62,938 nt of DNA from assembly GCF_031157525.1 (NCBI RefSeq), contig NZ_JAVIXR010000015.1:1-62938 (forward strand). Reading direction: 5' to 3'. Positions within the stretch are counted from its first letter, which is position 1. Each line of letters starts with the position of its first letter. Shown in pieces: positions 1-10,074 of the stretch. Origin of the DNA: Marinobacter sediminicola. Lineage in GTDB: Bacteria; Pseudomonadota; Gammaproteobacteria; Pseudomonadales; Oleiphilaceae. A program made the translations under genes and the position numbers. Below the pieces are notes generated by a model. That model was not told where the DNA came from and did no database searches. It saw only the letters and a program-made list of their open reading frames with translations.

Positions 1-3
1 TGA

Positions 4-54
4 ATACGTCCATGTACGCTTGGCTCCGCCATCCATGGCTCCGCACAGTTTTGG
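4..54. repeat. Copy 1 of a palindrome-flanked intergenic repeat (cut by window edge)
   Basis: This 51-bp segment matches 6142-6192 at 50 of 51 positions. In the second copy the segment forms most of the loop and inner right arm of a long hairpin. Here the left arm would lie outside the window, so the hairpin itself cannot be seen. The sequence to the right of the shared core (from position 55) differs completely from that of the other copy. It lies just downstream of gcvH. Read as protein it gives a short Tyr-Ala-Trp-Leu-Arg frame that has no sign of being a gene. Confidence 0.8.
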
Positions 55-119
55 GAGGTGCGCCCCGACTGCTTCGACACTGTAGGTGCCTATAACTGCT
101 TTCGAACCAGTACCAATAA

Positions 120-512
120 TTACTCGGCGGCCGCTACATGCTCGGCGTAGGCATCTGCATCCATCAGTCCATCAAGCTCACCTTTATCAGCAAGCTTTAC
201 CTTGAACATCCAGCCATCGCCGTACGGATCTTCGTTGACCTTCTCTGGCTCGTCTTCGAGGCTTTCGTTAACTTCAAGAACCTCACCGGTTACCGGGCTG
301 AACACATCGGATGCGGACTTCACAGATTCGGCCACGCCAGCTTCTTCGCCGCCGGTGACTGTTTCGCCAACTTCCGGAACACCGATATAAACCACGTCAC
401 CCAGTTGCTCCTGGGCGAAGTCGGTTATGCCAACGGTTGCAGTGCCGTCAGCGTGTACGCGCACCCACTGGTGGGTGTCGATGTATTTGAGATCAGAAGG
501 TGTTTCACTCAT
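120..512 (-). CDS. gcvH: Glycine cleavage system H protein
   Basis: The product has 130 residues, the usual length for GcvH. It is the lipoyl carrier of the glycine cleavage system, shuttling the aminomethyl group from the P protein to the T protein and being reoxidised by the L protein in the cytoplasm. The lipoylation motif ESVKSASD is present with the modified lysine at residue 65. The N-terminal DLKYIDTHQWVR and the C-terminal GDGWMFKVKL are typical of the family. The start at 512 follows an AGGAA-type ribosome site; the open frame runs further upstream into metR and is not needed. It lies 44 bp downstream of metR on the same strand. The other glycine-cleavage genes are not in this window. 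Confidence 0.96.
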   Translation of the reverse strand: MSETPSDLKYIDTHQWVRVHADGTATVGITDFAQEQLGDVVYIGVPEVGETVTGGEEAGVAESVKSASDVFSPVTGEVLEVNESLEDEPEKVNEDPYGDGWMFKVKLADKGELDGLMDADAYAEHVAAAE

Positions 513-556
513 AAGGGTAATTCCTGACAAAAATTTTGGGCAGTGTAACCGAAACC

Positions 557-1447
557 TTAGCGCCAGCGAACCTCTCGTGCCAGCTTCATGAAGGAATCGA
601 GATACTGCACACCCACATCTCGCTCGCGGCAGCCCAGGAATATCTGTTTGGATATGCCTTCTTTGCCCAGTTTTACCGGAACAATGCGCAGCCGGTCGCT
701 GTATTCCGTGACCAGCCATCGGGGTAGCGCCGCTACGCCACGGCCGGCGGCGACCATTTGCAGCATGATGTCTGTGGTCTCAATGGTTTTGTGGCGTGCG
801 GGGCGCATGTTTGCGGGCACCAGTATGTGGTTGAACACATCCAGCCGTTCGATCGCCACGGGATAGGTAATCAGGGTTTCCGTTTCCAGATCCGCCGCAT
901 CTGCCCAGGGTTTGCCTGCGAGGCGGTGGGACGCAGCAACCACCAGCACCTGCTCGTAATCAAACACTGGCTCAAACACCAATCCGGGCCTGTGCAAGGG
1001 GTCAGGCGTAACCAGCATGTCGATATCGTGACCAAACAGCGCGCCGATGCCACCGAACTGGAACTTTTGTTTTACATCTACATCCACCGATGGCCACTGC
1101 TCAAGGTAGGGGCCAACAACTTTTAACAGCCACTGATAGCAAGGGTGGCATTCCATCCCGATACGCAGGGTGCCTGCCTGCCCTCTGGCGAACTGGCCGA
1201 TGAGCATTTCGGCATGTTCGAACTGGGGCAACAGGCGATTAGCCAGTGCCAGCAGGTGGCTACCGGCCTGAGTCAGCCTGAGCTGCCGGCCTTCTCGCAA
1301 CCAAAGCGGGGTTCCCAGCTGCTGCTCCAGTTTGCGAACGGAGTGGCTAAGCGCGGACTGGGTAAGGTGAAGGCGGCTTGCGGCTGCCGTCAGGGAGCCT
1401 TCAGCGTCAACAGCCCGGAGAACTTCCAGATGGTTACGTTCAATCAT
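557..1447 (-). CDS. metR: LysR-family transcriptional regulator MetR
   Basis: The product is 296 residues with the LysR layout: an N-terminal winged helix-turn-helix (about residues 1-60, with LTQSALSHSVRKLE as the recognition helix region) and a C-terminal inducer-binding domain. The sequence features (MIERNHLEVLRAV start, GMECHPCYQWLLKVV in the effector domain) match MetR, which activates metE and other methionine genes with homocysteine as co-effector. It is transcribed divergently from metE across a 122-bp gap, the classic metR-metE arrangement. A candidate operator lies between them. gcvH follows 44 bp downstream and may be cotranscribed. Confidence 0.93.
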   Translation of the reverse strand: MIERNHLEVLRAVDAEGSLTAAASRLHLTQSALSHSVRKLEQQLGTPLWLREGRQLRLTQAGSHLLALANRLLPQFEHAEMLIGQFARGQAGTLRIGMECHPCYQWLLKVVGPYLEQWPSVDVDVKQKFQFGGIGALFGHDIDMLVTPDPLHRPGLVFEPVFDYEQVLVVAASHRLAGKPWADAADLETETLITYPVAIERLDVFNHILVPANMRPARHKTIETTDIMLQMVAAGRGVAALPRWLVTEYSDRLRIVPVKLGKEGISKQIFLGCRERDVGVQYLDSFMKLAREVRWR

Positions 1448-1481
1448 TCAGCGACCCATGAATAGAATTAATGGAACCCTG

Positions 1482-1498
1482 AAATAATACCATTATTT
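1482..1498. promoter_or_regulatory. Candidate MetR operator in metR-metE gap
   Basis: A perfect 7-bp inverted repeat (AAATAAT, 3-bp spacer, ATTATTT) sits in the divergent metR-metE intergenic region. With flanking bases it reads TGAAATAAT...ATTATTTTTCA, which resembles the TGAA-N5-TTCA type of MetR site with a wider spacer. The role is inferred from position and symmetry only. Confidence 0.5.
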
Positions 1499-1569
1499 TT
1501 CATTGACCCGGAACGCTAATCTGGCAACTCCTATCAACAACCCAACAAACACGTATTCAGGAGTTCCGG

Positions 1570-3891
1570 ATGACCACTACACACAACCTCGGCTACCCGC
1601 GCATCGGCGCTCGCCGGGAACTGAAATTTGCGTTGGAAGCACTTTGGAACGGCCAGTCCAGCGAACAAGCGCTGCAGGAAACCGCCGCAGAGTTACGTGC
1701 GCAAAACTGGCAAGAGCAGGCAGGCCTTGCTTTGGCACCGGTAGGCGATTTTTCGCTTTACGACCAAGTGCTGGACATGAGCGCGACACTTGGCAATTTG
1801 CCTGAGCGTGCCAGCGTCCATGCAGGCTCGCAACTGGACGAGTACTTCCGTGTAGCCCGGGGTCGCTCCCCTAGCGACAGCGCCTGCTGCAGCGTACATG
1901 CAGGCGAAATGACCAAGTGGTTCGACACCAACTATCACTACATAGTGCCTGAATTCAGTGCCGACACGGACTTCAGCCTGAATGCTGATCGCATTCTGGT
2001 GCAACTGGCGGAAGCCCGTGCCCAGGGTGTAAACACCAAGCCTGTCATCATCGGCCCGGTTACCTATCTATGGCTGGGGAAAGCCAAAGATGAATCTGAC
2101 CGTTTGAAGTTACTGGACAAGCTGCTGCCGATCTACACCGAGTTACTGGCGAAGCTCGCGGATGCGGGTGCTGAATGGGTGCAGATTGATGAGCCGGCAC
2201 TGGTTACCGAGCTAGATGCGAACTGGAAGCATGCTTTCATTCTCGCCTACCACGAACTGAAAACCGCTCCGGTAAAACTGCTGTTGACCACTTACTTTGG
2301 CGAGCTAAGGGAAAACCTGCAACTTGCCTGCGAACTGTCTGTGGCGGGCATTCACCTGGATGCTATCAGCGCAGCGAATGAGGTGTCCCAACTGGCCGAC
2401 TGGCTTCCAGCTCACAAGGTGCTGTCACTCGGTGTTATCAACGGCCGAAACATCTGGAAAACCGACCTGAATGCCACTCTGGATCTTCTGGAGCCATTAA
2501 AAGAAAAACTGGGCGAGCGTCTTTGGCTGGCACCTTCATGCTCCCTTCTGCATGTACCGGTTGATCTGGAAAGTGAAACCACGCTGGATGACGAAGTGCG
2601 CAACTGGCTGGCTTTTGCCCGGCAGAAACTGCAGGAGTTAAACACTCTGGCGAAAGCACTTGATGAAGGTCGAGGAGCCGTAGCCAAAGAGCTGGCCGCC
2701 AATCAGAACGCCATCGAGAGTCGACGCCAGTCCTCAAGAGTACACAACCCCGCGGTTGCGGAAGCCCTGTCGGCCATCACGCCGGAGCATGGCCAGCGCA
2801 AGAGCCCGTTCAGCACGCGGTCCAAGCTGCAGCAGGAACGATTCAAGCTACCCGCTTATCCGACGACTACTATTGGCTCCTTCCCGCAAACGCCGGAAAT
2901 ACGCGCGGTTCGCAAGGAGTTCCGCCAAGGCAACCTGAGCCAGCAGGACTACACCGCGCGGATCCATGAAGAAATTGCTTACTGTGTTGAGCAACAGGAA
3001 GCGCTGGGCCTGGACGTGCTGGTGCACGGCGAGGCAGAGCGTAACGACATGGTGGAGTATTTTGGCGAACAGCTGGAAGGCTACGTGTTCAGCCGGTTTG
3101 GCTGGGTGCAGTCCTATGGCTCACGGTGCGTGAAACCACCCATTCTGTTTGGCGACATCACCCGCCCCAACGCCATGACCGTAGACTGGACCAAATACGC
3201 CCAGTCCCTGACCGACAAGCCCATGAAAGGCATGCTCACCGGCCCGGTTACCATTTTGAACTGGTCGTTCGTGCGGGATGACCAGCCACGCAAAGACACC
3301 TGCCTGCAGTTGGCACTGGCCGTGCGCGAAGAAGTTCAGGATCTGGAAAAGGCCGGAGTAGGGATTATCCAGATTGATGAAGCCGCCTTGCGTGAAGGCT
3401 TGCCACTGCGCCAGTCAGACTGGAATACCTATCTGGAGTGGGCGATCGAAGCCTTCCGCATCAGCGCCAATGGCGTACAGGATGACACTCAGATTCATAC
3501 CCACATGTGCTACTCGGAGTTCAACGACATCATCGGGGCCATTGCCCGTATGGATGCCGACATAATCACCATCGAGACGTCACGCTCGGCCATGGAGTTG
3601 CTGGATGCTTTCAAAGGGTTTGAATATCCCAACGATATTGGCCCGGGCGTATATGACATTCACTCACCTAACATTCCACGGGTGGAGCAAATAACAGACT
3701 TGATGAACAAGGCGGCAGAGAGGATCCCCACAGAGCGTTTGTGGGTAAACCCGGACTGCGGTCTGAAAACCCGCCGTTGGGAGGAAGTCACACCTGCTCT
3801 GGAAGCAATGGTGGCAGCAGCACGAGAGCTTCGCGGGCAAAACGCAGGAAGTGACGTTGCAGAGCAGGAGCTGGCAGAAGCGGCTCAGTAA
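1570..3891 (+). CDS. metE: Cobalamin-independent methionine synthase (5-methyltetrahydropteroyltriglutamate-homocysteine methyltransferase)
   Basis: The product has 773 residues, a full-length MetE. It transfers the methyl group of 5-methyl-tetrahydrofolate (polyglutamate) to homocysteine without B12. The N-terminal [13 protein letters not shown] and the C-terminal catalytic half are both present. Zinc ligands are visible as His645 and Cys647 (motif HMC in [10 protein letters not shown]) and Cys730 ([11 protein letters not shown]). The ATG at 1570 follows an AGGAG site. It is divergent from metR, its likely activator. Its 3' end overlaps the convergent cpdA stop by 7 bp. Confidence 0.97.
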   Translation: MTTTHNLGYPRIGARRELKFALEALWNGQSSEQALQETAAELRAQNWQEQAGLALAPVGDFSLYDQVLDMSATLGNLPERASVHAGSQLDEYFRVARGRSPSDSACCSVHAGEMTKWFDTNYHYIVPEFSADTDFSLNADRILVQLAEARAQGVNTKPVIIGPVTYLWLGKAKDESDRLKLLDKLLPIYTELLAKLADAGAEWVQIDEPALVTELDANWKHAFILAYHELKTAPVKLLLTTYFGELRENLQLACELSVAGIHLDAISAANEVSQLADWLPAHKVLSLGVINGRNIWKTDLNATLDLLEPLKEKLGERLWLAPSCSLLHVPVDLESETTLDDEVRNWLAFARQKLQELNTLAKALDEGRGAVAKELAANQNAIESRRQSSRVHNPAVAEALSAITPEHGQRKSPFSTRSKLQQERFKLPAYPTTTIGSFPQTPEIRAVRKEFRQGNLSQQDYTARIHEEIAYCVEQQEALGLDVLVHGEAERNDMVEYFGEQLEGYVFSRFGWVQSYGSRCVKPPILFGDITRPNAMTVDWTKYAQSLTDKPMKGMLTGPVTILNWSFVRDDQPRKDTCLQLALAVREEVQDLEKAGVGIIQIDEAALREGLPLRQSDWNTYLEWAIEAFRISANGVQDDTQIHTHMCYSEFNDIIGAIARMDADIITIETSRSAMELLDAFKGFEYPNDIGPGVYDIHSPNIPRVEQITDLMNKAAERIPTERLWVNPDCGLKTRRWEEVTPALEAMVAAARELRGQNAGSDVAEQELAEAAQ

Positions 3892-4691
3892 CCGGTGCTG
3901 TTTTGATCCAGCTCAAACTCGAAACTCCGGGCCCGGCAGACCTCCGTAGTGAAGTCGCCGGAAGCCTGGAGCTCAAACCAACGATACCCGGGCGCCAGGT
4001 CATCTACAGAGAACTTGCGTGAGCCGGAGGTAAACTGAATGCAGGTGGACGGCGTAGCCAACAAGTGCACGCCGTTTCTTTGCTGCTCAAAGGTCTGGTG
4101 AATGTGGCCCCACAACACGATCTTTACTTGAGGAAACCGATCAATCAGTTGCCAAAACTCGTCACGATTCTGCAGGCCAATGTCTGTCATCCAGTCCGTT
4201 TCAATATCAACGGGGTGGTGGTGCAGAGATACGAGCGCAGGTACATCCGGATGCTGTTCTAGCATGTCTTCAAGGAACCCCAGCTCAGATTCAGAAAGCT
4301 CTCCGTGAACTTTTCCTGGCACCGATGAGTCCAGAAGAATGAATTGCCAGCCACCCTGCATTACATGCCGACGGTCTGCACCGTAACCTGCAGCAACGGT
4401 TTTCAAACTGGCTACCTGGTCATGATTACCCGCAATCCAGGCTGACCCGCAGTTAAACGCACCAAGGCGCTCCCCAAGAACGCGATAGGCTTCTTCCGAG
4501 CCGTCCTGAGCAAGGTCGCCGGTCACAAGGACCAGATCTGGCTGACCGTGGGTCTTGAGTACCTCAGCTATGACTGCTTCGAGGCTGTCGCGGGTATTTA
4601 CACCAAGCAACGCGCCATCGGCGGCGGCCATCAAGTGCGGATCCGTTAACTGCAGTACCCGAAGTGTCGGGGAGGCTTCCGTTGAGGTCAT
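3885..4691 (-). CDS. cpdA: 3',5'-cyclic-AMP phosphodiesterase
   Basis: This is a 268-residue calcineurin-like metallophosphoesterase. All the metal-binding blocks are present: DPH near residues 17-19, GDLAQDG, GNHD, a HHHP block and GHIH. Similarity in length and motif order to CpdA, which hydrolyses cAMP to AMP in the cytoplasm, supports the call. Placement beside yqiB and nudF is the same as in E. coli, where cpdA-yqiB-nudF are adjacent. A general class III phosphodiesterase of other specificity cannot be excluded. It is convergent with metE, with a 7-bp overlap. Confidence 0.9.
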   Translation of the reverse strand: MTSTEASPTLRVLQLTDPHLMAAADGALLGVNTRDSLEAVIAEVLKTHGQPDLVLVTGDLAQDGSEEAYRVLGERLGAFNCGSAWIAGNHDQVASLKTVAAGYGADRRHVMQGGWQFILLDSSVPGKVHGELSESELGFLEDMLEQHPDVPALVSLHHHPVDIETDWMTDIGLQNRDEFWQLIDRFPQVKIVLWGHIHQTFEQQRNGVHLLATPSTCIQFTSGSRKFSVDDLAPGYRWFELQASGDFTTEVCRARSFEFELDQNSTGY

Positions 4692-4923
4692 GATGCTTAT
4701 GGTCTGCTTACAGCCATCGATTAAGGAATAGGTTCAATGGCAGCTGATTTTTATTAGCTCCCACGTCATCACAATGAGTGTACGTTGTCAGCCACTGGAT
4801 TGATTACTCATGACTGGAACCCGCGTCACATTCTGACTCAACGTTGACAAAATTTTGCACAATTTGCCAACCACATTCGCCCTTTCAATGCTCAGCGTGT
4901 CATCGAATGAATGAGAAACGAGC

Positions 4924-5409
4924 TCAACGGGTACCTTCACCTGACGTCCAGGTGGCGTGCTCCAAGGGCAAGTGTCCAAATCTCAAACAGTACTCAAGCC
5001 AATCTGCGAGAAAACCATTGACCTGAACCTTCTCATCGGGATGGTGCATGAACCGGTTTGGGTAGTCGTTAACCGGCGCGATCTGCGTGTCACGATAGCA
5101 ACTGATAACTTCTGCCATAGTGGCGTCATGGTATATCCGAACCGTCATCTTCGGGTTGTTGAGCCAGCGCCCACTGTTATGGATCTGCTCCAGCAGGAGG
5201 GTTTCAGTGTATCGGGCTGTTTGCAGAACCTGGATTCGAACGCGGCCCAAATATTCATTTTCCCGATGTAACTCGATGTCGGATATAGGCTTTTCGTCTA
5301 CTCTCAGTTGGCGCAGCCTGCAAAGACGCTGGTAATTGCCATCACACAAGGCACCGAGCTGGCGCAGATCCGGCACGTAACGTTTGGGTTTCATTGCCCA
5401 CTCACTCAT
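4924..5409 (-). CDS. yqiB: DUF1249 family protein (YqiB-like)
   Basis: This is a 161-residue protein of the DUF1249/YqiB family, of unknown biochemical function. Typical family stretches are MKPKRYVPDLRQLGALCDGN at the N-terminus and a C-terminal half containing CYRDTQIAPVNDYPN followed by HHPDEKVQVNGFLADWL. The chosen ATG at 5409 lies 2 bp after the nudF stop and follows a GGGTGG site. An upstream in-frame start overlaps nudF and is less likely; the MKPK methionine five codons in is also possible. It is probably cotranscribed with nudF. Confidence 0.85.
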   Translation of the reverse strand: MSEWAMKPKRYVPDLRQLGALCDGNYQRLCRLRQLRVDEKPISDIELHRENEYLGRVRIQVLQTARYTETLLLEQIHNSGRWLNNPKMTVRIYHDATMAEVISCYRDTQIAPVNDYPNRFMHHPDEKVQVNGFLADWLEYCLRFGHLPLEHATWTSGEGTR

Positions 5410-5411
5410 GG

Positions 5412-6026
5412 CTACCACCCTGCCCGCAGCCTGGCACGGTTGATCTGCAGCCACTGCATGGCGATGATTGCCGCTGCGTTATTGATGCGGCCATCACTGA
5501 TCATTGCTATGGCTTCATCTGCTGAAACCACATGGGCACGAATGTCTTCACTTTCCTCTTCGAGGCCGAACAGGCCTCCCGCGGATTCGGTGCTGACTTT
5601 GCCACAGTAGAGGTAAACCATTTCTGTAGTGCCACCTGGGGACACCAGGTAATCGCAGATTTTTTCGAGTTTGCTGAAGCTGAGGCCAGCTTCTTCTTCA
5701 GCTTCTCTTTGAGCAACCTCTTCGCTGCTTTCGCCCTCTTCGTTCATTCCGGCGATCAGCTCCAGCAACCAGGGGGACTGATCGCGCCCTATTGCGCCCA
5801 GGCGGAATTGTTCAAGCAGTACAACTTCGTCTCTTTCTGGATCATAGGGGAGTACGCAGGTGGCGTCGCCGCGGATAAAGAGTTCGCGGGTAAACTCTGG
5901 CATGTTTCGGCCATCAAAGCGCGGGTGTGTCAGCCATAGTTTGTCCATGCGGAAGAAGCCCTGGAAGACGGTTTCGCGCTTTTCGACTTTGACATCGCTG
6001 GCTTTGAACTGGAACGGCTTGGTCAT
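5412..6026 (-). CDS. nudF: ADP-ribose pyrophosphatase (Nudix hydrolase)
   Basis: The product has 204 residues. A complete Nudix box runs from Gly93 to Leu115 (G-x5-E-x7-REAEEEAGL), the metal-binding site that cleaves nucleoside diphosphates linked to another group. Length, the ELIAGMNEEGE context and linkage to yqiB and cpdA identify it as the ADP-sugar pyrophosphatase NudF/AdpP, which turns ADP-ribose into AMP and ribose 5-phosphate. The ATG at 6026 has only a modest GAG-type ribosome site. The gene ends 2 bp before the yqiB start. Confidence 0.92.
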   Translation of the reverse strand: MTKPFQFKASDVKVEKRETVFQGFFRMDKLWLTHPRFDGRNMPEFTRELFIRGDATCVLPYDPERDEVVLLEQFRLGAIGRDQSPWLLELIAGMNEEGESSEEVAQREAEEEAGLSFSKLEKICDYLVSPGGTTEMVYLYCGKVSTESAGGLFGLEEESEDIRAHVVSADEAIAMISDGRINNAAAIIAMQWLQINRARLRAGW

Positions 6027-6104
6027 GCTTTACTCTGTTTTGAAATCGGTTTTGCACGATAGCCGGTTGGTGTTGTTTATTGCAAGCCTGCTTTGGGTGG
6101 GGCT

Positions 6105-6213
6105 GGTTGTGGCAAGGACGGCTTTCCAAAACACGCTGTAGATACATCCATGTACGCTTGGCTCCGCCATCCATGGCTCCGCACAGTTTTGGAAAGCCGT
6201 CCTTGCCACAACC
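6105..6213. repeat. Copy 2 of intergenic repeat: 28-bp perfect inverted repeat around a conserved loop
   Basis: Arms 6105-6132 and 6186-6213 are perfect reverse complements (28 bp) around a 53-bp loop. The loop and the inner bases GTTTTGG of the right arm are shared with the copy at 4-54, but the outer part of the arm is not. It lies in the 312-bp gap between thiC (upstream on the minus strand) and nudF. There is no U-tract, so it is not a standard terminator, although the hairpin could still stop or slow polymerase or protect mRNA ends. The rest of the 6027-6338 gap shows nothing I can name. Confidence 0.9.
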
Positions 6214-6338
6214 GATTCAACTTTGTGCTGTCCGCTTTTAAACACAAAACGGGATCAACATCCGTAAGTTATTTTACGCTCTATTCTCCTTAGCAAATTC
6301 TGCGTTTACTCCGAACTCACATGCCTGAAAAACTATGC

Positions 6339-8413
<2,075 letters not shown>

Positions 8414-8430
8414 AAGACGCGAGTCTGTAA

Positions 8431-8454
8431 TCTATAGCACTCAAAGTGAGTGCT
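8431..8454 (-). promoter_or_regulatory. Candidate thiC promoter with overlapping palindrome
   Basis: A perfect 8-bp inverted repeat (AGCACTCA, 3-bp spacer, TGAGTGCT, 8436-8454) lies just upstream of the riboswitch. On the minus strand it runs directly into TGCTATAGA, which looks like an extended -10 box. A TTGCAT further upstream is too far (20 bp) for a standard -35. The palindrome could bind a repressor of thiC or of divergent tolC. This is prediction only. Confidence 0.42.
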
Positions 8455-8627
8455 GTATGCAAGTGTAGAGCTGAGCGTAATTATTGTCCATAATGGTCAA
8501 ATTGTTTCAGCCGGCTTGTTTAACCATGCCATTACCGATGTTGCTCCCATGTCACCGTGGGACAATCTGGCATTCCTTTTCAGCGCCCCAGGTGGGCGTA
8601 GGCGCGCACACATACTCAGGAGTAATA

Positions 8628-9989
8628 ATGAAGAAACGATTGCTTTCCGGACTTATCGGCCTATTGGCGGCTCAGCCGGCCCTTTCCCTAGATCTGGTTG
8701 AGACCTATGAGAAAGCACTCTCTTACGACTCCGGCATCGCGGCAGCCCAGGCCAGATTTGAATCCCAGCAGGCAGGCAGCGACATCAGCAAAAGTACTCT
8801 GCTGCCCCAAATTGGCGCCTACGCAAATGCAAACCACACGGATTTCGATGCCAAGAATGGCCAGGGGGACAGCTATAAAGCATTCAACTACGGCGTGCGC
8901 CTGACTCAGCCCGTTTTCCGTGCGGACAACTGGTTTCGGTATGACTCCAGCAAATTCCAGACGGAAGCCGCGCAAGCTCAATACAACCTGGCGCAGCAGC
9001 AACTGATTCTTGATGTCGCCACGGCGTATTTCAACGTGTTGCGGGCGCAAGACACGGTAACAACTGCCAGGGCTGGCGAGGCAGCAATTCGCCGCCAATA
9101 CGAACAGGCACAAGAGCGTTTTGATGTTGGCCTGATCGCCATCACAGAAGTTTATGAAGCCCGCGCCAGCTATGACGATGCCAGAAGCATAAGGATAGCG
9201 GCGGAAAACCAGACGAATATCGCTCGGGAGCAACTGGCTCGTTTTACAGGCGAATACTCCGAAGACTTGCAGAACTTGCGTCAGAACTTTCCCTTGGGGC
9301 AGCCAGAGCCCATGGACCCGTCCGCGTGGGAAATGACGGCTCTTGAACAGAACTGGGCGATACAAGCTGCGATGTCAGTGCTGGATTCAAGCGAAGCTAA
9401 TCTGGATGTCGCAAAATCCGGTCATATGCCGACGCTCGACCTGGTCGCCTCCTATGGACAAACTGAACTTGATGGCGCCAAGCAAACTCAACAGGAAGGA
9501 ACCCAGGGTGTTATCGGCCTTGAGCTTAACGTACCGCTGTATATGGGTGGCGGTACTCAAGCTGGCGTTCGGCAGCAGCGTTCGCTGGTAACGGTAGCTC
9601 AGGAAGATCTGAACACAACACGCCGCGACGTAAGAGTGAGCACCCGCAGCCTGTACTTGACCGTAAACAACAACGTAGAGACCGCATCTGCGTTGAAGCA
9701 AACCATTATTTCCCGTCGCAGCGCATTGGACGCGACCCGTGCGGGGTATGACGTCGGCACCCGCAACATCGTCGAGGTACTGGATTCAGAGCGCGCCTAC
9801 TACGTGGCACTGAATGATTATGCCAATGCTCGCTACGATTATGTAACAAATACCCTTCGGCTAAAGCAGGCTGCCGGCACGCTTAGCCCGAGGGACCTTA
9901 TTGAGCTGAACGAGTGGCTGAGCGCCACGGCCCCCGGGATTGAGGCTCTGGCTAACGACAAAGAAACTCTGCAAGACCCGACTCGCTAA
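8628..9989 (+). CDS. tolC: TolC-family outer membrane channel protein
   Basis: The product has 453 residues from the ATG at 8628, which follows CTCAGGAGT and begins a signal peptide (MKKRLLSGLIGLLAAQPALS). The frame extends 48 codons further upstream but lacks a ribosome site there. The mature part has the two OEP repeats of TolC, with long coiled-coil-forming helices and the LDVATAYFNVLRAQD and DVGTRNIVEVLDSERAYY blocks. TolC trimers form the outer membrane and periplasmic tunnel for type I secretion and RND/ABC/MFS efflux. It is near nudF as in E. coli, here with thiC in between. Confidence 0.94.
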   Translation: MKKRLLSGLIGLLAAQPALSLDLVETYEKALSYDSGIAAAQARFESQQAGSDISKSTLLPQIGAYANANHTDFDAKNGQGDSYKAFNYGVRLTQPVFRADNWFRYDSSKFQTEAAQAQYNLAQQQLILDVATAYFNVLRAQDTVTTARAGEAAIRRQYEQAQERFDVGLIAITEVYEARASYDDARSIRIAAENQTNIAREQLARFTGEYSEDLQNLRQNFPLGQPEPMDPSAWEMTALEQNWAIQAAMSVLDSSEANLDVAKSGHMPTLDLVASYGQTELDGAKQTQQEGTQGVIGLELNVPLYMGGGTQAGVRQQRSLVTVAQEDLNTTRRDVRVSTRSLYLTVNNNVETASALKQTIISRRSALDATRAGYDVGTRNIVEVLDSERAYYVALNDYANARYDYVTNTLRLKQAAGTLSPRDLIELNEWLSATAPGIEALANDKETLQDPTR

Positions 9990-10018
9990 GTTACGCAGCC
10001 AGAACGAAGATCAAGACA

Positions 10019-10043
10019 GGGTGGGGAGTACGCCTCCCCACCC
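10019..10043. terminator. 10-bp perfect hairpin between convergent tolC and waaA
   Basis: Perfect 10-bp arms 10019-10028 and 10034-10043 (GGGTGGGGAG / CTCCCCACCC) flank a 5-nt loop in the 85-bp gap between the tolC and waaA 3' ends. Neither side has a run of T, so intrinsic termination would be weak; the hairpin may instead trim or stabilise transcripts. Confidence 0.55.
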
Positions 10044-10074
10044 ACAACGTGCAGACTCCCTACGCCAATCCGAT

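Noticed and set aside
6093..6293. Open frames reading Met-Tyr-Ala-Trp-Leu-Arg-His-Pro-Trp across the hairpin repeat (also on the other strand)
   Set aside because: They are made by the repeat itself, lack ribosome sites, and run through an inverted repeat. Not believable genes.
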